Below are positions 1-14,500 of a stretch of DNA of 64,000 nucleotides, in pieces (the stretch's first letter is position 1; every line of letters begins with the position of its first letter). The notes beneath the pieces are model-generated. The model searched no databases. It saw only the letters and a program-made list of their open reading frames with translations, and was not told the DNA's origin. Source of the DNA: Panonychus citri (lineage: Eukaryota > Arthropoda > Arachnida > Trombidiformes > Tetranychidae); the NCBI RefSeq assembly GCF_014898815.1, contig NW_026515548.1, positions 478,501-542,500 of the forward strand, written 5' to 3'. The translations under genes and the position numbers were made by a program.

Positions 1-3000
1 AAAGAGAGAGAAAGAAAATCTTAATGACTAAACACAATTTCTGGACTTTTGTTTCATTTCAACCATTATTTTGATTCCCATTATTCAGAATCAAAGGGAA
101 ATTTACATGATATTATTTCAGTAACTGAACTTGCGATAAATAAATAAGCAGAATGAAAGGATAACAACCATTGAAAAGTACATATCGCCTCAAGGAATAC
201 TTTTATCATCTCAATGATAATATCTATTCTCATGGTTAGTCAATGATAGATTACTTTTTGTTCAATTCTCATGAACCAACATGATCATCATGAAAGATAA
301 TGGCGATAAAGTTAATAATAATGATATCAAAATGGGATAGTAAGTTTATTGATCACTGATCAAAATGTTAAATAGCAAAAACGAACAATAGTTTTCAAAG
401 TAATCATCATAATACTATTTGATTTTATTTGAACAGCATCTTGAAAATTTGGTGAAATTTTCCATGGGTTTGTATCAATTATGTTAATAAACTGAGTTCA
501 ATTTAAAGTATCCATATTCTTCAGTATTTGGAACTTTTCTCAATACAGTAGATTATATTATCTTTTCTATTCATAACGGTATATCAAGTAACTCGCCTTT
601 TCGATTATCTCGATGTTGATACTTTTAGCAAAAGGTTCGGAAACACGAGTGTTTAGATGGAATGAATTGAAGATAAAATGATGAAGAACAAAGAAAAACA
701 ATAGACAGCTCATTGGCTCATTTTCTACATCATGAGCAGAATTTGTATCAATACTATTAAGAAAGCGGGAATTTATCCTTTTGAAACTCTTTCCAACTTG
801 AGATGAGCCTGAAAACTGAAAACTGAAACTCAGTCAGTCAGAAAGTTCAATCAAAAGGTATTTATGATAATCAAAATTAAGTTTACATGGAAAAGTTGAA
901 AGTGTTGTGACAAAAAGGTGTTGAAAGAAAATGTCTATCAAAGAAGCTGAAACAGAATTTTCTTCGAAAAAAATATTCGAGGCATAATCTAATTGTTACA
1001 TGGAAGCGAAATTTTCATGATATAAAGTGGAACATTTTATTTGTTTCGTTCAATCTAATGGGCTTGGAGTTAGTTTTATGTTATCCTGTTTTCTAAATCC
1101 TATTCCACCAACTCTGATCTGCCCACTTCACCTCCTATTTTCACTATTCAATTTGGTTAGAAAAAAGGTCTAGTTTCATTTCCTTCGAAAGCTAGAAAGC
1201 TGTCCAGTCGTCAGAATGATGACCATCATTATCTTACCCATGAAAAACTCTTAATTCTATTGTCAGTGTTTCTACCTTTTTTTCTTCTTCAATTGTCCAA
1301 GTGAATTCTAGGGCAGGTCAATTCTCTTCATTAGTCAAATCCTTTTCACCTCCACATCTTCCAAGCTCTTTTTTCAAACTGATCTTTTTTCCTCATCTTG
1401 TCAATCCAATTAGAAAGAAACTCTAATTAACTTGAAACAAGCAGACTGAGAGAAAAGATAATCATGATAATTTTGTCGCAAAATTATTTCTATTAAATTA
1501 CGATCATCAAAATATTTCTAAAAGAAAGAAACGAAACTTTTTGCTTGTGATTCGATTTGTGTTGATTATGAAAAAAACTTGGAATTAAATATAATAATAT
1601 AAATAATTTGCTGATTGCTAACCATAAATTGTAATGGATGAAACAGTAGCCATAATGTTTCATTTCTCAAGTGATTCAATCAAGTCGTTTTCGGGTGTTA
1701 ATCAATAAATTCTGAGGTTGATATTACAGTAAACAATTGAATTGGTTTAGATCAAATTTTCGAATTCAATAAGCAAGGATAAGTATTCTTTTAGCATCTG
1801 AACAAACGGAAATTGGATATGAAGAGTAAATAGAATAGAAAGAAAATTTTTCTCTCTTTTTCTTTCTATCATATTCTTTTCCGATCAACTCTCAAATCTC
1901 CAATTCTGAAGCTCAATTCTGGTTAACATTCTGAACGTATTCGCTGAATCGTAACGAAAACATTGGATATGGCAAAATGATGAATTTCATCATGATTCTC
2001 TTGAATGAATTGGTTTTAGAATATAAAAGCATGATAATAGAGAAAGATGATAATCAGAAGAGAAAAAGAAGAATGATGAACTTTATCTTCTTTCTTCTTC
2101 TTTTTTCATGGAAAATCATGATTCTGATGGTGAAAAATGAGTTCTTACAAGTGAAAGATAAAATTCCCCTGCGGCTCTATGATAATAAAAGAGGAGGCGA
2201 AATTCAAGTTGAAAAACAAACAATCATGATATTCTGAGGATGATTGGGAGTGACCCTTGAACAACACCACCACATAGGTCACCTTCAACAGTCTCTTCAG
2301 ATAGATAATTCTAATGGGTGGTGGGAGGTGGAATATGGAGTATGAGGGAAAGCATGAGAATCTTAGACAACAAGAAAACAATACAAAAGATGCGATGATG
2401 ATGATGAAAGAAAAGTTTCTTCTCATCTCTTCATGTAATATAATATAACAAGAGATACGGATTTTGGTGGAAATGTCAATCATTCAATTCTGATAGACAT
2501 TCAATTGTTAAGTTACATGTACAGAAACAAACAGAAAAGACATGAGATAATAATGATTCATCGTTTGAATTATCATCAAAACTAAATGTTGATCAAAACA
2601 AAGGACTTGATCATCTTGTTACTTTTCTAGGTAATGCTCATTATCTACCATTAACCATTTGCACCAAAAAGAGATAATATCAATATAATATATCGATTTA
2701 GATGCTTTCTCAATAATGACGATAATATGTAATAACTAATAACAGTTATTGAAAATGAATTCACGTTTAGATAGTTCAGATAATCGGACTGAGTCTCACT
2801 CTAGAGAAATAATCAACTAATCTTTTAGTTGATTAGTGCAGCCAATTAAATTCAATATTATGATGCAAGTTGAGCAAAGAAAATGATTATCATCATGATA
2901 GTAAATTTATGAATGTGAAAATGTATCAGCTTCGATTGCATAGAAAACTAATACATCCTAATAGGAATCTTAATATTTTTCCTAAGATGAACTCATTCTG

Positions 3001-3313
3001 ATTTCATTTGTAATGTTTAATTCATTATCATGAAGCCAAGATGAGATTGCTAATGATCAAACATGTTCATGAAATCATTTTAATATTATATGAGGAAAAA
3101 ATTTCATTTATAATATATTGAAGGGTCAGAAAAACATCTCGATTGAAAGATGATGAAAATATTAATCTTTGAGCATAAAAAACTGTTGGAGTTGAACTCA
3201 TATCATTTCTATTTTTCTCGAACTCAAGCCAAAAGGAGAAAGAGTAAAATTCGAGTAAATGTCAACATTTATCTTAAATGTCTTTTACTGATTTACTTTC
3301 AGTTTCATTTCAT

Positions 3314-3370
<57 letters not shown>

Positions 3371-5576
3371 TTCTGTTATTGTTATGAATAGTTAACCCTA
3401 AACTTTTTATCTTCTCATTGCCAATTTCGATTTTGAGTTGTAACATTTAGAACATGAAAAAAACAACTTTGATATAAGTCTTTGCAACGTTTGACTAATA
3501 TTGCTTCTCAAGCCAAGTTATAAAATTGGCAAACAAATCAACAATTGTTATTTGTTTGTACTTTTGCTGCTTTGACCATCTTTCATGTGTACTGGACACT
3601 AACTATTGCTGCCAAATAATCAAAGTTGTTCGATATTTGCTGTATCTTTTTACTCTCGCTCTCCAACAGGACCCATGAGAGAAGATTCTCTCTCAGTTCT
3701 TACAATGGATAAAGCTAAAAATTACAACAAAGCGAAGGCAATATTGATGAGGATAAGTAAAAATTTGATTGGGTAACAAATGATTGAGTCGAGTTAAGGC
3801 CAGTTGCATGTGTCCTCTGATAATATTGGTGGAAACAGAAAAAAAACAAAAAGTCAACTCACTTGACAAAAAGTAAATGTAGTAAAAAAATTCATGAAGG
3901 TAATGATAAATAAATGGTGGTAACATTGTTTACATGATACTTATAAATAGTCTCAACTGATATAAATATTAATATCGAAAATCTTGTTTAATCGTCCGAA
4001 TTGACAAAGACAGGATGATTTAGGAGTTTTCATCTTATCAGATTCATCATAATTGGAGAAAGTGCTGACATTTGAACATTCATTAAATTGAAGAATAAAT
4101 TTGAAACTTAGTCATTTCATAAAACATTAATTTCATGATAGTTTCAATCATGGGTTCAGTTCAATAATGACATATTTTCTTATCACAATGATAATATTAT
4201 TAAATGAGCTCTCCGATTCATGAATCACTGATAAGATAAACTTGCAATGTTATTATCTTTATTATCTTGGTGATAATCATAAGTCATCATCATTATCATG
4301 AACAGTAACTATTATCATCATCACCTTAAGATAAACTAATAGACTGGACATTGGGTCAGTTTGAAAGAGGTGAAAAAGTGAAAAAATGTTTTCCTGATAA
4401 TGCTGATAATCTTTGTTTAATCATGAATTACCATGAGAAGATTGAATATTTTATCATAAATTGGCTGTTAATGATAACTATACATCTTCATTATCATTGA
4501 TAGTTAAGTTATTTGTAACAATTGTGTAAATGTATTTTCATGAACATGAAGATGAGGAAAAAGATCAGGAAATTATTATCTCACGATTACTGCTAAAATC
4601 ATGTATTCCTAATGAATCAATCTAGTTGAGTCTCGAAAATTGTAACTGCAATTACTCTGGACCAGAAAATGACATTATTATTCTGTGTGTCATCATCATC
4701 ATAATAAAAGTTAATATTGTAACTAAATCAACAATAATTTCCATACCTGAGACTCGGAAAGTAGGTAAATCAAAAGGACGAAAGGGAAATGATCTTTAAG
4801 CCAAGGTGTATTCTAATCGAGCCCATCAGCGAGTTTCCTTTGATTAAGTGAAAGTTTAATTCTATGATAAATATTGATCAGTAAAATTATCTCGAGCAAT
4901 TTGTTCATTATTCATTATTCGGTATGTGCTCATTTAATGGCATCTTCATGATACAATTGCCTATGGAGCTTCATGTTAATTAATCAAAGATGATCAAAAA
5001 AGGTCATTTCTAATACCGATTATCAGTAAATATATTCTAGTAACATTTTTCACAGAGGTATCATCATTATTATCGTGCAACATCACTCATGACAATTAGT
5101 GTGAGATGAGTTTTCTTTAGGGCACAAAGTGAGAAAAGAATAAAAGTCAGATCATTTCTCGAACTCAAGGTGATACTCGAGGGTAAGAGGGTGAAATGAA
5201 TCATCATTCGCTATCAATCCTTTTGATCACTTTGAGCTTATCTTCATTTTTATCCATCCAAAGGTAATTAATTAAAATACTTAAGTGAATAATAGATTAA
5301 TCAAGTTTATTGTGTAATCATCAGTGTTATTGGTTTTATCGGACCATTAGAAAGTTTTAATGTTCTTATATTCGAGATTTGTAATCAATTTAATTGATTT
5401 TCTATTGTTGTTATTTTTTTTCGGTGTATCATTGTTGTGTCGTTTAGTGTTGAGAATAGAGAATGAGCTTAAAAATCAATTGAATGAAATGATATCAAGG
5501 CGATAAAAATAATGAGTGGATTCAACTTTTAGAATCTTTTTTTTTTGCTTCCAAATTAAATATAATGGAAACTTAC
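1..5576. other. Intron or flank of the large minus-strand gene; no coding signal seen
   Basis: The donor ending the exon at 5577 means this stretch is probably intron of the same gene on the minus strand. I looked for zinc-finger or RING exons that should follow the ubiquitin-like domain and found none. The DNA is AT-rich and full of short ATCATGAT, GATGATAATC and TTAATTAA motifs. It contains the GA run at 3318-3366 and no recognisable RNA gene. Confidence 0.6.
3318..3366. repeat. (GA)n microsatellite
   Basis: Nearly perfect GA dinucleotide run of about 24 units in intronic or intergenic sequence. Shorter GA/TC runs occur at about 8809-8829, 23369-23397 and 26739-26764. Confidence 0.95.
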
Positions 5577-8500
5577 CTTTCGATTTTGTCTTCTTGGTGA
5601 TTCTGTTGAGATTTTATCAGCCTTTCTAATCAGTTGATCTTTTACCTGATTAAGGGCAGAAAGTGGATAATGATGATTAAGATCCTCACCATGAGTTTCT
5701 ATCAACTTTGGAGTGGATTTTGATGTTGATGGTGATGAGATGGTTGATGTTACTTTTGTACCTTTGCTACGTCTTTGAATTGGTCTCATTGAAATTGTTG
5801 CATCAATTGATGTTGCAAGACCTTTACTGACCTCACCAGAAGATCCACTCCCACTTGCAATATCAGAACTTGACTTGCCTCCTACCAGGTCATTCTTTTC
5901 ATTATTTTCATGGTGATCAGCATGATTCTCATTGATATTCTCACTTTCTCCATTTGATGATAATTTACCAGCGATTGAAACTGATCTTTTCCCACCTTTC
6001 ATTTCCTTTGTATCATTAGTGATAAACGTGGCATTACCCTGATTCTGATCATCATGGTTTCCACTTTTATCTTCATTCTCATCATGCTGAGTTTTCTCAC
6101 CGAATGTTGGAGTTGATAAATTTTGACCTAGAGGATTATTGTCATTGATGGTCACTTGGTCAGTGGTATTATTATTTGATAATAGATATAAAAATATGGG
6201 ACATCCTGATAAGATTATACCAAAGGTTGATAGTAAGGCATCTTCATTGGTTGCAAGACATTTACCCAGAATCCATGATTGAATATTAACAGGGAATCCA
6301 AAATCACCTTCAACCTGCAAGAAGTTTCAATGAGAAAAGAGAAGATGAAAATTGTTCATTTATATTATCGTTTCAAGAAAAGGATAAAGTTAATCTTTAC
6401 AATAATAATCGATCATGTTATAAATATAATATTGAAATCTGAAAAAAGTCCATGATAACACAATCTGAATACTATTCTTTTCATCCTTACTAAATTCTCG
6501 TCCTAAAAGTTTTTTAAAGTCCATCTCAAGATTCATCTCTCATCTTATTTCAAGACAAAATGAGTGACCATTCAAAATGTAAATTGACCTACTGATTGAT
6601 GTCGTTTCTTAATCAGTAATAAATTGCATTTTCAAATAGCCAGTTCATTGCAATATTTTCATCGGTTGGTGTACATGAAAATAAATATTTGAATATTTCC
6701 AATCTCCTCACGAAAGCTATTTTTCAAACTCAATCTTTTCCATTTCCTCACAAGTTCAATATTCTTTTGATATTATGATAATCATCATTCTCTTTTTTAT
6801 CATCCAGGAAGATGAAGATGACGATGTTAATGCAAGGTAATGATAAAAAGGTCCATAGAATGATAGTGATAGTTGTTATTTCAGAGCTTGGTGATATTAT
6901 GTCAATATATTCACTAAAACTGAACAACATCTTGATAATGAATTTCAATGATATGTCATGAAGATAAAAAAGTGAACTTCGTGAATTAAGTGAATATAAG
7001 TCAACAAATAATTCGATTGATTCTAATATTCTAATAGCTGATCTTGGACTCGAGCGAAAAAAAGTGAAACATTTTCTTATAACTTCGGAGCTTTGATCGA
7101 ATACAATTTTCACTCTTGCTCGATTCCTCAAAGCGGATGATAAATAACCTTTTCTGTTACTTGATTGTTTATTATTCACCTTCAATCAAGAGTGAAAAAT
7201 TGGTCTTTGTTATAAAAGAGAAGAGAAAATGATTGGAAGGTTCTCATTCTTTTTTCATCATTCTAAAGATGAGAAGGCGAAGGTTAAATGATGAGCAAAA
7301 AAGCGTGAAGATGATGATGTAAGAATGAGAGGAAAAAAGGACAAAAAGTTCTCATTTTTCATTCCATGAGAATGCAAATTCAAGAGTCTTCTCATGATAG
7401 AATCCCAGATAATGATGAAATATTTGATTCTTTTGATAAAATTAATTTCTTTTTTCTCTAAGAAAATCAATTGTCAATTGGAATCATGACAGAAGATTCT
7501 AAGAGACAATACATGGAATTACATGTATATATTGAGTTTGTATGTAATGATTATCATCATGTTTGATTATATTTAACACGATTAGATGGAACTCTTAAAG
7601 TATCGAGAACCCATAATGACTTTGATTCCAGGATGAAAAGGTTAGGGCGAGGTTCGTATAACAAAGTATCATTAACAAGGAATCAAAAATAACTATAAGG
7701 TTAATTGCTGGGGGAACTCTGATTAATCCTGGTTACTATTCAGGAATAAATCGCAGAAGATAAATAGTTAGATAGATGATCATAACCATCATCTTGATGA
7801 TAACTCAGTAAAAATGATAATGACTCAGATAATACATGATAAAGTGAAGAAGGAGATGAAAAAATGATCATCATAAGTTGATGTTGAAAAGATGATGACA
7901 GATCTTTTCCTCTGGTGAAAAAAGGGCATCATAATAATCATACAGAATCTTCATCTCTCACTTTCAATCTTGTGTCTCTCTTCATCTGTCATAAATTCAG
8001 CTTTTTACGTGATCTTTTTATGATCTCAGGTAAATCCTTTTTCTCCCTTTTTCTCTTTTCCATCATGAAATCCTCATACTCATTCGTAAATGATTGGTGA
8101 AAAAACTTAATCAACAGAATAAGAAAGAAATTCCTAATTGCTATTCTATTCCATTCTCATGGAAAAAAGTTCCAAGAGTTCAATAGGGAGGAGTAAAAAT
8201 CAGATGAAAAATTATTATCATCACAATTGTTGACGATAAATATCATCATGAAAAATCTGATATATTTTCTCACTTCATGAGCATCAATCAAACGACTTTG
8301 TCTCGAATTCCTCAGTTTCACCTTCACTATCGAATGCTAAACATTAATGATCAGTGGAACAATTTCAAGTGATATTACATTTTAATTTCCACGATCTCTG
8401 TCAAACCAAAATGTTGATCCTTTTATTTAATCATTTTCTCATTTATAAAATCGAAATTGATAATTTCAGTAATCTAATTAAGCTTTTTAATCATACAGTG

Positions 8501-11500
8501 TTTCCTTTTTGACAAGACCAGTTGAGCACAACAACAAGACGATCGACCAAAATTAAGATCTGAGAAGATGCTAATCTTTATTGTTTTCAAAATGGGAAAC
8601 TACTGACCACAATTAAAAAGTATAAATTATTTTACCAAAGATTGTGATAAGTAAAAAAAAATGTTAACAATTTAATCAAATTTTCATAATCTAATAACAA
8701 TCTAAGGTATCTTTTAAGCTCAACTATCGACATCGAGACATTGGTTAGTTGAAGATTGGTGATATTGTTTAGTTGACAATTTCCTGATAACATTGCGGGG
8801 GCGTTAGAGAGAGAGAGAGAGAGAGAGATCTTACTCCATTAGCTTTAACCACATCATTAGGTCCTTTAAAATGGTCAATATATGTCCATACCATGCGGGG
8901 CTTGAGGTGACTGTACAATAGAGATTTCCTGTGAAACTTATTGTCGAGTTTTGAATATTGCTGAATATCGAGCAATTGTTAGGATTTGTCGCGGCACTTA
9001 AGATCCGCACAAAAAAAAGATGTCTTTTGAGATAATCTAAGCAACTAATAGTGAAAGAGACTCGAGACTTGAGTGGTATGAGTTTGAGCGATACTCAATT
9101 GTCATATTAAAAGATCAAGGTCATTCAGGTCACTGGCAAAATAACGCGTTCTAAGGTCATTTTATGATTTTCCAAGCTCATTCATCCTGTGTTAAGATTT
9201 TGAAGTTTGTTGTAACTTTCAAGCAGAAGATATTGCAGTTGAATTAAAAAGTTGTTGAGATTCTTTAATTAACAAAACTTATCTTAACAGTTGACCCCAA
9301 AGACATAAGAGCCTGAAAACCTGATACTGGTGTTTTCACGCATACTTTTTCATAGTAATGCCTTCAAATGACCTTGAAACGCGTTTGCCAGTGACCTGAA
9401 TGACCTTGATCTTTTAATATGACAATTGAGTATCGCTCAAACTCATACCACTCAAGTCTCGAGTCTCTTTCAGGCCTATTGTGGTCAGTAGCTGTCTCAT
9501 TCAGGTCGACGGTCTTGATATTGAGTTGGAATTTCTGCATTGCCTTTCTTGCTTTTATGAGTAATTACTTTCTTTTGGTTATTTAACCTCATCAATTGAA
9601 CCCAATTGTAAAAAGTTAATCAACTGTCACATTGGTGTCAAAAGCTACACCCAAGTGTTTAATTTTAATTACATTTAATCAGTTGACACTAATTGGAAAA
9701 CGTGTTTCCTTCAGTTAATCGTTTTAGAAAATTCGACTCATGAGTCGAGAAGAAAACTAGAAATTGAACAATTTTCATTTACGTAATTATCATGCTGATG
9801 GTCTTTTTATGTTGATGCTTGGTAAAAAGCCCCAGGGCAGGCAAATTAAATGACATTGAGTTGAATGAATACTAATCTTTGTAATTGACTAGTTAAGACA
9901 ATCTGATAATCGCAAGTAAATCATTGCTCGAAGATGATAATCAATAGTAATAGATAATGAATGAGAAAGGTTAATCATTATACTTTCATTAATTTAATTG
10001 GAATCTATTCATTAAATCATGTTAATCAATTAATAGACACAAGTGACAAGTTTCTAACCATGATAATTGGAAGATTAACTTGGAGGAAAAAAAGATTCTG
10101 TTACTTTATCAGAATTTCGTCTTCATTCTGAATTCTCTTCCTGGTAAACTATCAGTTAATCAAATCAAGAGTGATTTATTGTTCCGCGCGTTAATATGAA
10201 TACTTTTAATTGTTTAGAACACTTCAAGTTAATTAATGATGATTTACAAGGTGAGATGATAGTTAGTAGGATGAAAATTGTATTATCAAAATATATTTGT
10301 CATGAACAACAAAGTGAAAGTTCTGAGTGTATAAGAAGATTACGAATGTAGATTAAGAAAGAAAGATATAACTCATCAGAATAATGAAGATAAAAAGGTG
10401 AAGAGTGGGTGGAAACATGATAACTTTGAATAGTTAATGACTATTTAGCATTTCAAGTGTGAAGGGTTAAATTAAATGTGATTTTCCGACGATTTATCCT
10501 TCGGCCTAAAAAATTATCTTCTCGTGAAAATGTCGCTTTCTAACAAAATGATTTTTGTTTTGTTGTATTTAGATTATCGTTATTATCATGAAGATATGGT
10601 AATGAAAAGATTGACAGATGAAGAAATCAGGTTTGTATTCAATACAAAAGATAAAACAGCAAAGAGAGAGAATGGAAATGCAAATTGAAAGAATGAAGAT
10701 AAGAAAAGAAGGGTGAAGATTCTATGAAGAAACATTCAGAGTATTCTGAGTATTCTCAGGGTGTTCAACATGATATATGCAATAAACTTCTTGGTGTTAC
10801 ATTGGTATTTATACCTTGGAGTGGATGTGTATGTGTCTATGTTAAGAGTACATCTTAAGCTCAATTATGTTGATCAATTTGACATGTAACTGAAATGCAA
10901 ATATAAATAAAAGGCAAACCAGGTTAATGTCAATCAAATGCATGGAGAGTGCTAAGATTGGGAATGAGTGTGTATGAGATAATAAGTGTATCCAAGGAAA
11001 AATGTTTATTGGGAGAATTTTTGTTTGCATAATTTTGTCTTTTCTTCTTCTATAAAATTTGCATTCTAAGAACTGATTTGGATCCCAAAAAGATTGATAA
11101 TGATCAAGATAAGAAAATGTTATAATGCTGAATGTCAGAATTTACGAGAATGATAATTTCATGATGAGTTTTTCATCATTACCTCATCAACCTCTTCTTT
11201 TAAATTCATTTATCATGAGAAAGTTCAACTATCTCTTCATTTACATCATGTAAGCCAATTACGTGATCAGTGTTGATTTTTGTATTATGCCATTGACAGT
11301 TGATTGTAATAATATCTTCAGATGGCTGATTCGTAATAACCTGAATTTTCAATGCTCAAATTATTCAACTGTATCACCAGTGTTAACAGAATTTAGCCAG
11401 AAGTTTGTTATTTAATTTATGCTGTATATTCAGATTATGAATGAATCGACTGAAGAGCAAGTCATGATGTTCATGATACTCATGATGGTATGAGAACGAA

Positions 11501-14500
11501 ATCTGGAAAAGTAGCTGGAAAAGGAGGTTACTTAATTTCTGTTGCGAACAGATATTCAAATAAGTTAAGTTCATTTCAAGATGATTTTGTTATAATGACA
11601 CTGATGCTTAAGAGAGACCAGCAAATTAATACACAAGTAATTTTTCCTATCAACTGGATACTTAATTATCGGCTTAAAAGGCAATAATAATAGTTATCAT
11701 TAAGTAATTCATAGATAAATTGAAGGGCTTTTCCATTAACTATTTTTTCAAACCAATATGATTAATCTGAGTTATGGTGAGTTTTCAGAAGATTATCTAA
11801 TCACCACTCCGATTAGATACTTGTTACTTATTTAAGAAGCACTTTGGAAGCTACAGCAAAAGTTAATGGAAAGGGCAAAGCTTGATCATTTTCCACAATC
11901 AGCTGACAATTAACCGACTAGCTGATTTTCAACCAACATTTATCGAGCTTAATTCAGTTTTTCAGTTAATGGATAAGCTTCAAGATCCTCCTAAGAGGTA
12001 AATCAATGTAGCAAAAACATCAACTGAGGAAAAAAATCGAAAAAATCATGATAGTAACAAGAGTTTTCGGTGATTCAAACTGAATCAAAAAAGAATAAAA
12101 ATTCAACTACTGATAAAATTTTACTCTTTGAATCTTTTGTGTATAAAAATGATTAACATTGAATAATTGGAAGTGTGAGGCGGTAAAAAAGGTTCATGAT
12201 GATGGATTAGAGATGAGAGGAGTCACATCCACGGTCTTTATACATTTGCTCTCCTTTTCTCCTCTTTCTCTTCGATAATTCATCTTCAGTCTCCCTCCTC
12301 TTGTTCAATAATCTTTCATGTTGAAAATATTTTTCACAATTTTCAATTCTCAACACATGAGTCTTGTAGCAGTGAAACTTGCGCTTATCTGACTGGAAAA
12401 TCAGGAGCTCAGATTAGACTGAGAAAAAGTTGAGTTTGCCTCTAACCTGAATGTATTAATATTCTCATTCATCATTTGTTTCCCTTCACCTTGTGCTTTG
12501 CATCCTCATCATTACTATCATTTTACTTTCAACAATAAATAGAAATAAATGTTTATGAATATAATCGAAGAAAAAAAAACTTTCGAAAAACTATTTCAAT
12601 TCATCTTCTTTTGAGAATCTCTTTCTATCTGAGCTCATTGCTGAGAAATGAGATTTATTGATTAGCCATGTGAAAGTTAATTTTGTATATTTGCTTAAAA
12701 ATCTATTTAAGTAATTAACTTTATTCTAACCATCTTTTGTTCCCTGAGCTGAAACTTGAAACTTTTTCCACCTGATTCCTTTTATTTATTCTTATGATGA
12801 ATGAAATACACCCTGGTAATCATGATAATGGTGAATTTTTATTCAAAATGCTGACTTTGATTCCGTTTCCTGGTTTAAATCATTCAACTCGTGTTAACTA
12901 ATGATGCTAGTAGGGAATCAAAGACAATTGTTACCATGAATTAGTGTTCACAATTTTTCATGATAATTGATCAGTATAACCAAACATAGAATTGAATTTC
13001 TTGCCAGTTTGATGCTCAGATTAAATATTATAATCATGATAAATTAAACAGTTAGTTAGCTAAGTTAACAAGAAGCAATAAAACCAAATGAAGAGTAAAT
13101 AATTTACAAAGAAATGCAAGAAAAACTATCGTTAACTTGATAATAATAAATGAATACAAGGATTTTTTACCTTCCATGATGAATGAGTAATAATTTTGTA
13201 TTCTTTTATTGCTAACAAGATTCAGATTGTTCTGATTCAATATTCAACATAATGATAAACCTTTTTTTTTCCTCGAGTCTAATCAAGTATGCAAATTAAA
13301 TTGATTGCTCTAAATTAAATAGACTGAAAAATTGCTCGTAAAGTTTTAAGTATCAATACAATTCAACATTGATAATAAAAGGAAAAAGTTTCCATTGATT
13401 AACTCACAAATTTAAATCCAAGCTAAATCTTGTGCTAATCAAACAAAAGTTAATCATAAGGATTAATTAACGATTAAGCATAATTATTTTTACAATTTTA
13501 ATTGATAATTTAACCCAAAGATAAAGAATCAAAATTTAAAAGAGCAATCAACTTGATGTTTTCATCTTTCTAAAATTTTCACTTTGTTTAAATTAACAAT
13601 TTACCGTTAATCGTTAATTAAATGATGTTTAGATGGAATACTTTCTTAATTGTTGAGAATAATTAAGTTAATTTGCTAGATTTTAATTGTTTTCCTTGTT
13701 TTTCAGCCTTAAGAGGTTTTGTTTGTTTCCATTGTTACTTTTTTGATTAATTTAGATTAAATTTCTTACATTTAATTGTATTTCAGTTAATATTGAATCT
13801 CAATAGCTAAAGAAAACAATGTAGCCAAACAATTTAACCTAAAGGTAGAAAATTCAATTAATTAAATTAAATGTTGATGAAACTTTAATGCAATAAAAAC
13901 TTAATCACATTAAATTTTCTAAACAATTAAAACCCACCCCCTAGAGTTAATCAGATAATAATAATTAATCAAGTTAAACAATAATGTTTAATTAAACAAC
14001 AGAAAAATAACCAATTTAAAGCTTAAATATCAAGGATGATGATCAGCTAATCAGATTTAGTTTAATGATTTAAATAAAATGCAAAGTTCAATCTCTCAAT
14101 TCTGACGAAAAGTAGATAAATAGCTCTCAGGAAACAACAATCAGTTAATTGTCTTATATATTTACTATGTATCTTCATCTTTCCATCGTGAAGACTTAAA
14201 GTGAAAACGATGCAAAAGAGGAATTAGTAAATCACCTTGACCATTAATGATGAAAATCATTACATTAAATAGCCTTTTCGCATTTAGTTTTATTATTTTC
14301 AAGGTTCATTATCATCAACCATTTCCTTCACATCCTCATCTTAATGATGTTTATCATGAAATACAGAATAAAAAATTACTATAATTGCTCGATTGTTATT
14401 GATTCGACAACAACATTGTTATTAGTTAGACTTGTTAACAGCAACTTACCTTTTCTTTGAGCATCTTGACTGTCATCGAAGGATATAATTGAATTGGGAA

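Noticed and set aside
3150..3395. Plus-strand open frame of 81 codons ending in a Glu-Arg run
   Set aside because: The Glu-Arg run is just the translated GA microsatellite; the rest has no recognisable homology.
4741..4800. Possible continuation exon of the minus-strand gene with a splice-like TCTCAG/GTATGG
   Set aside because: The frame closes after a few codons and encodes no zinc-finger or RING residues.
6748..7185. A 145-codon minus-strand frame
   Set aside because: It is rich in Ser, Ile and Phe with no family resemblance, no matching splice phases to the surrounding gene, and lies in an AT-rich intron.
11724..11885. A 16-bp inverted repeat around about 130 bases resembling a small MITE
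   Set aside because: The repeat is short, imperfect and without target duplication; it could be chance in AT-rich DNA.
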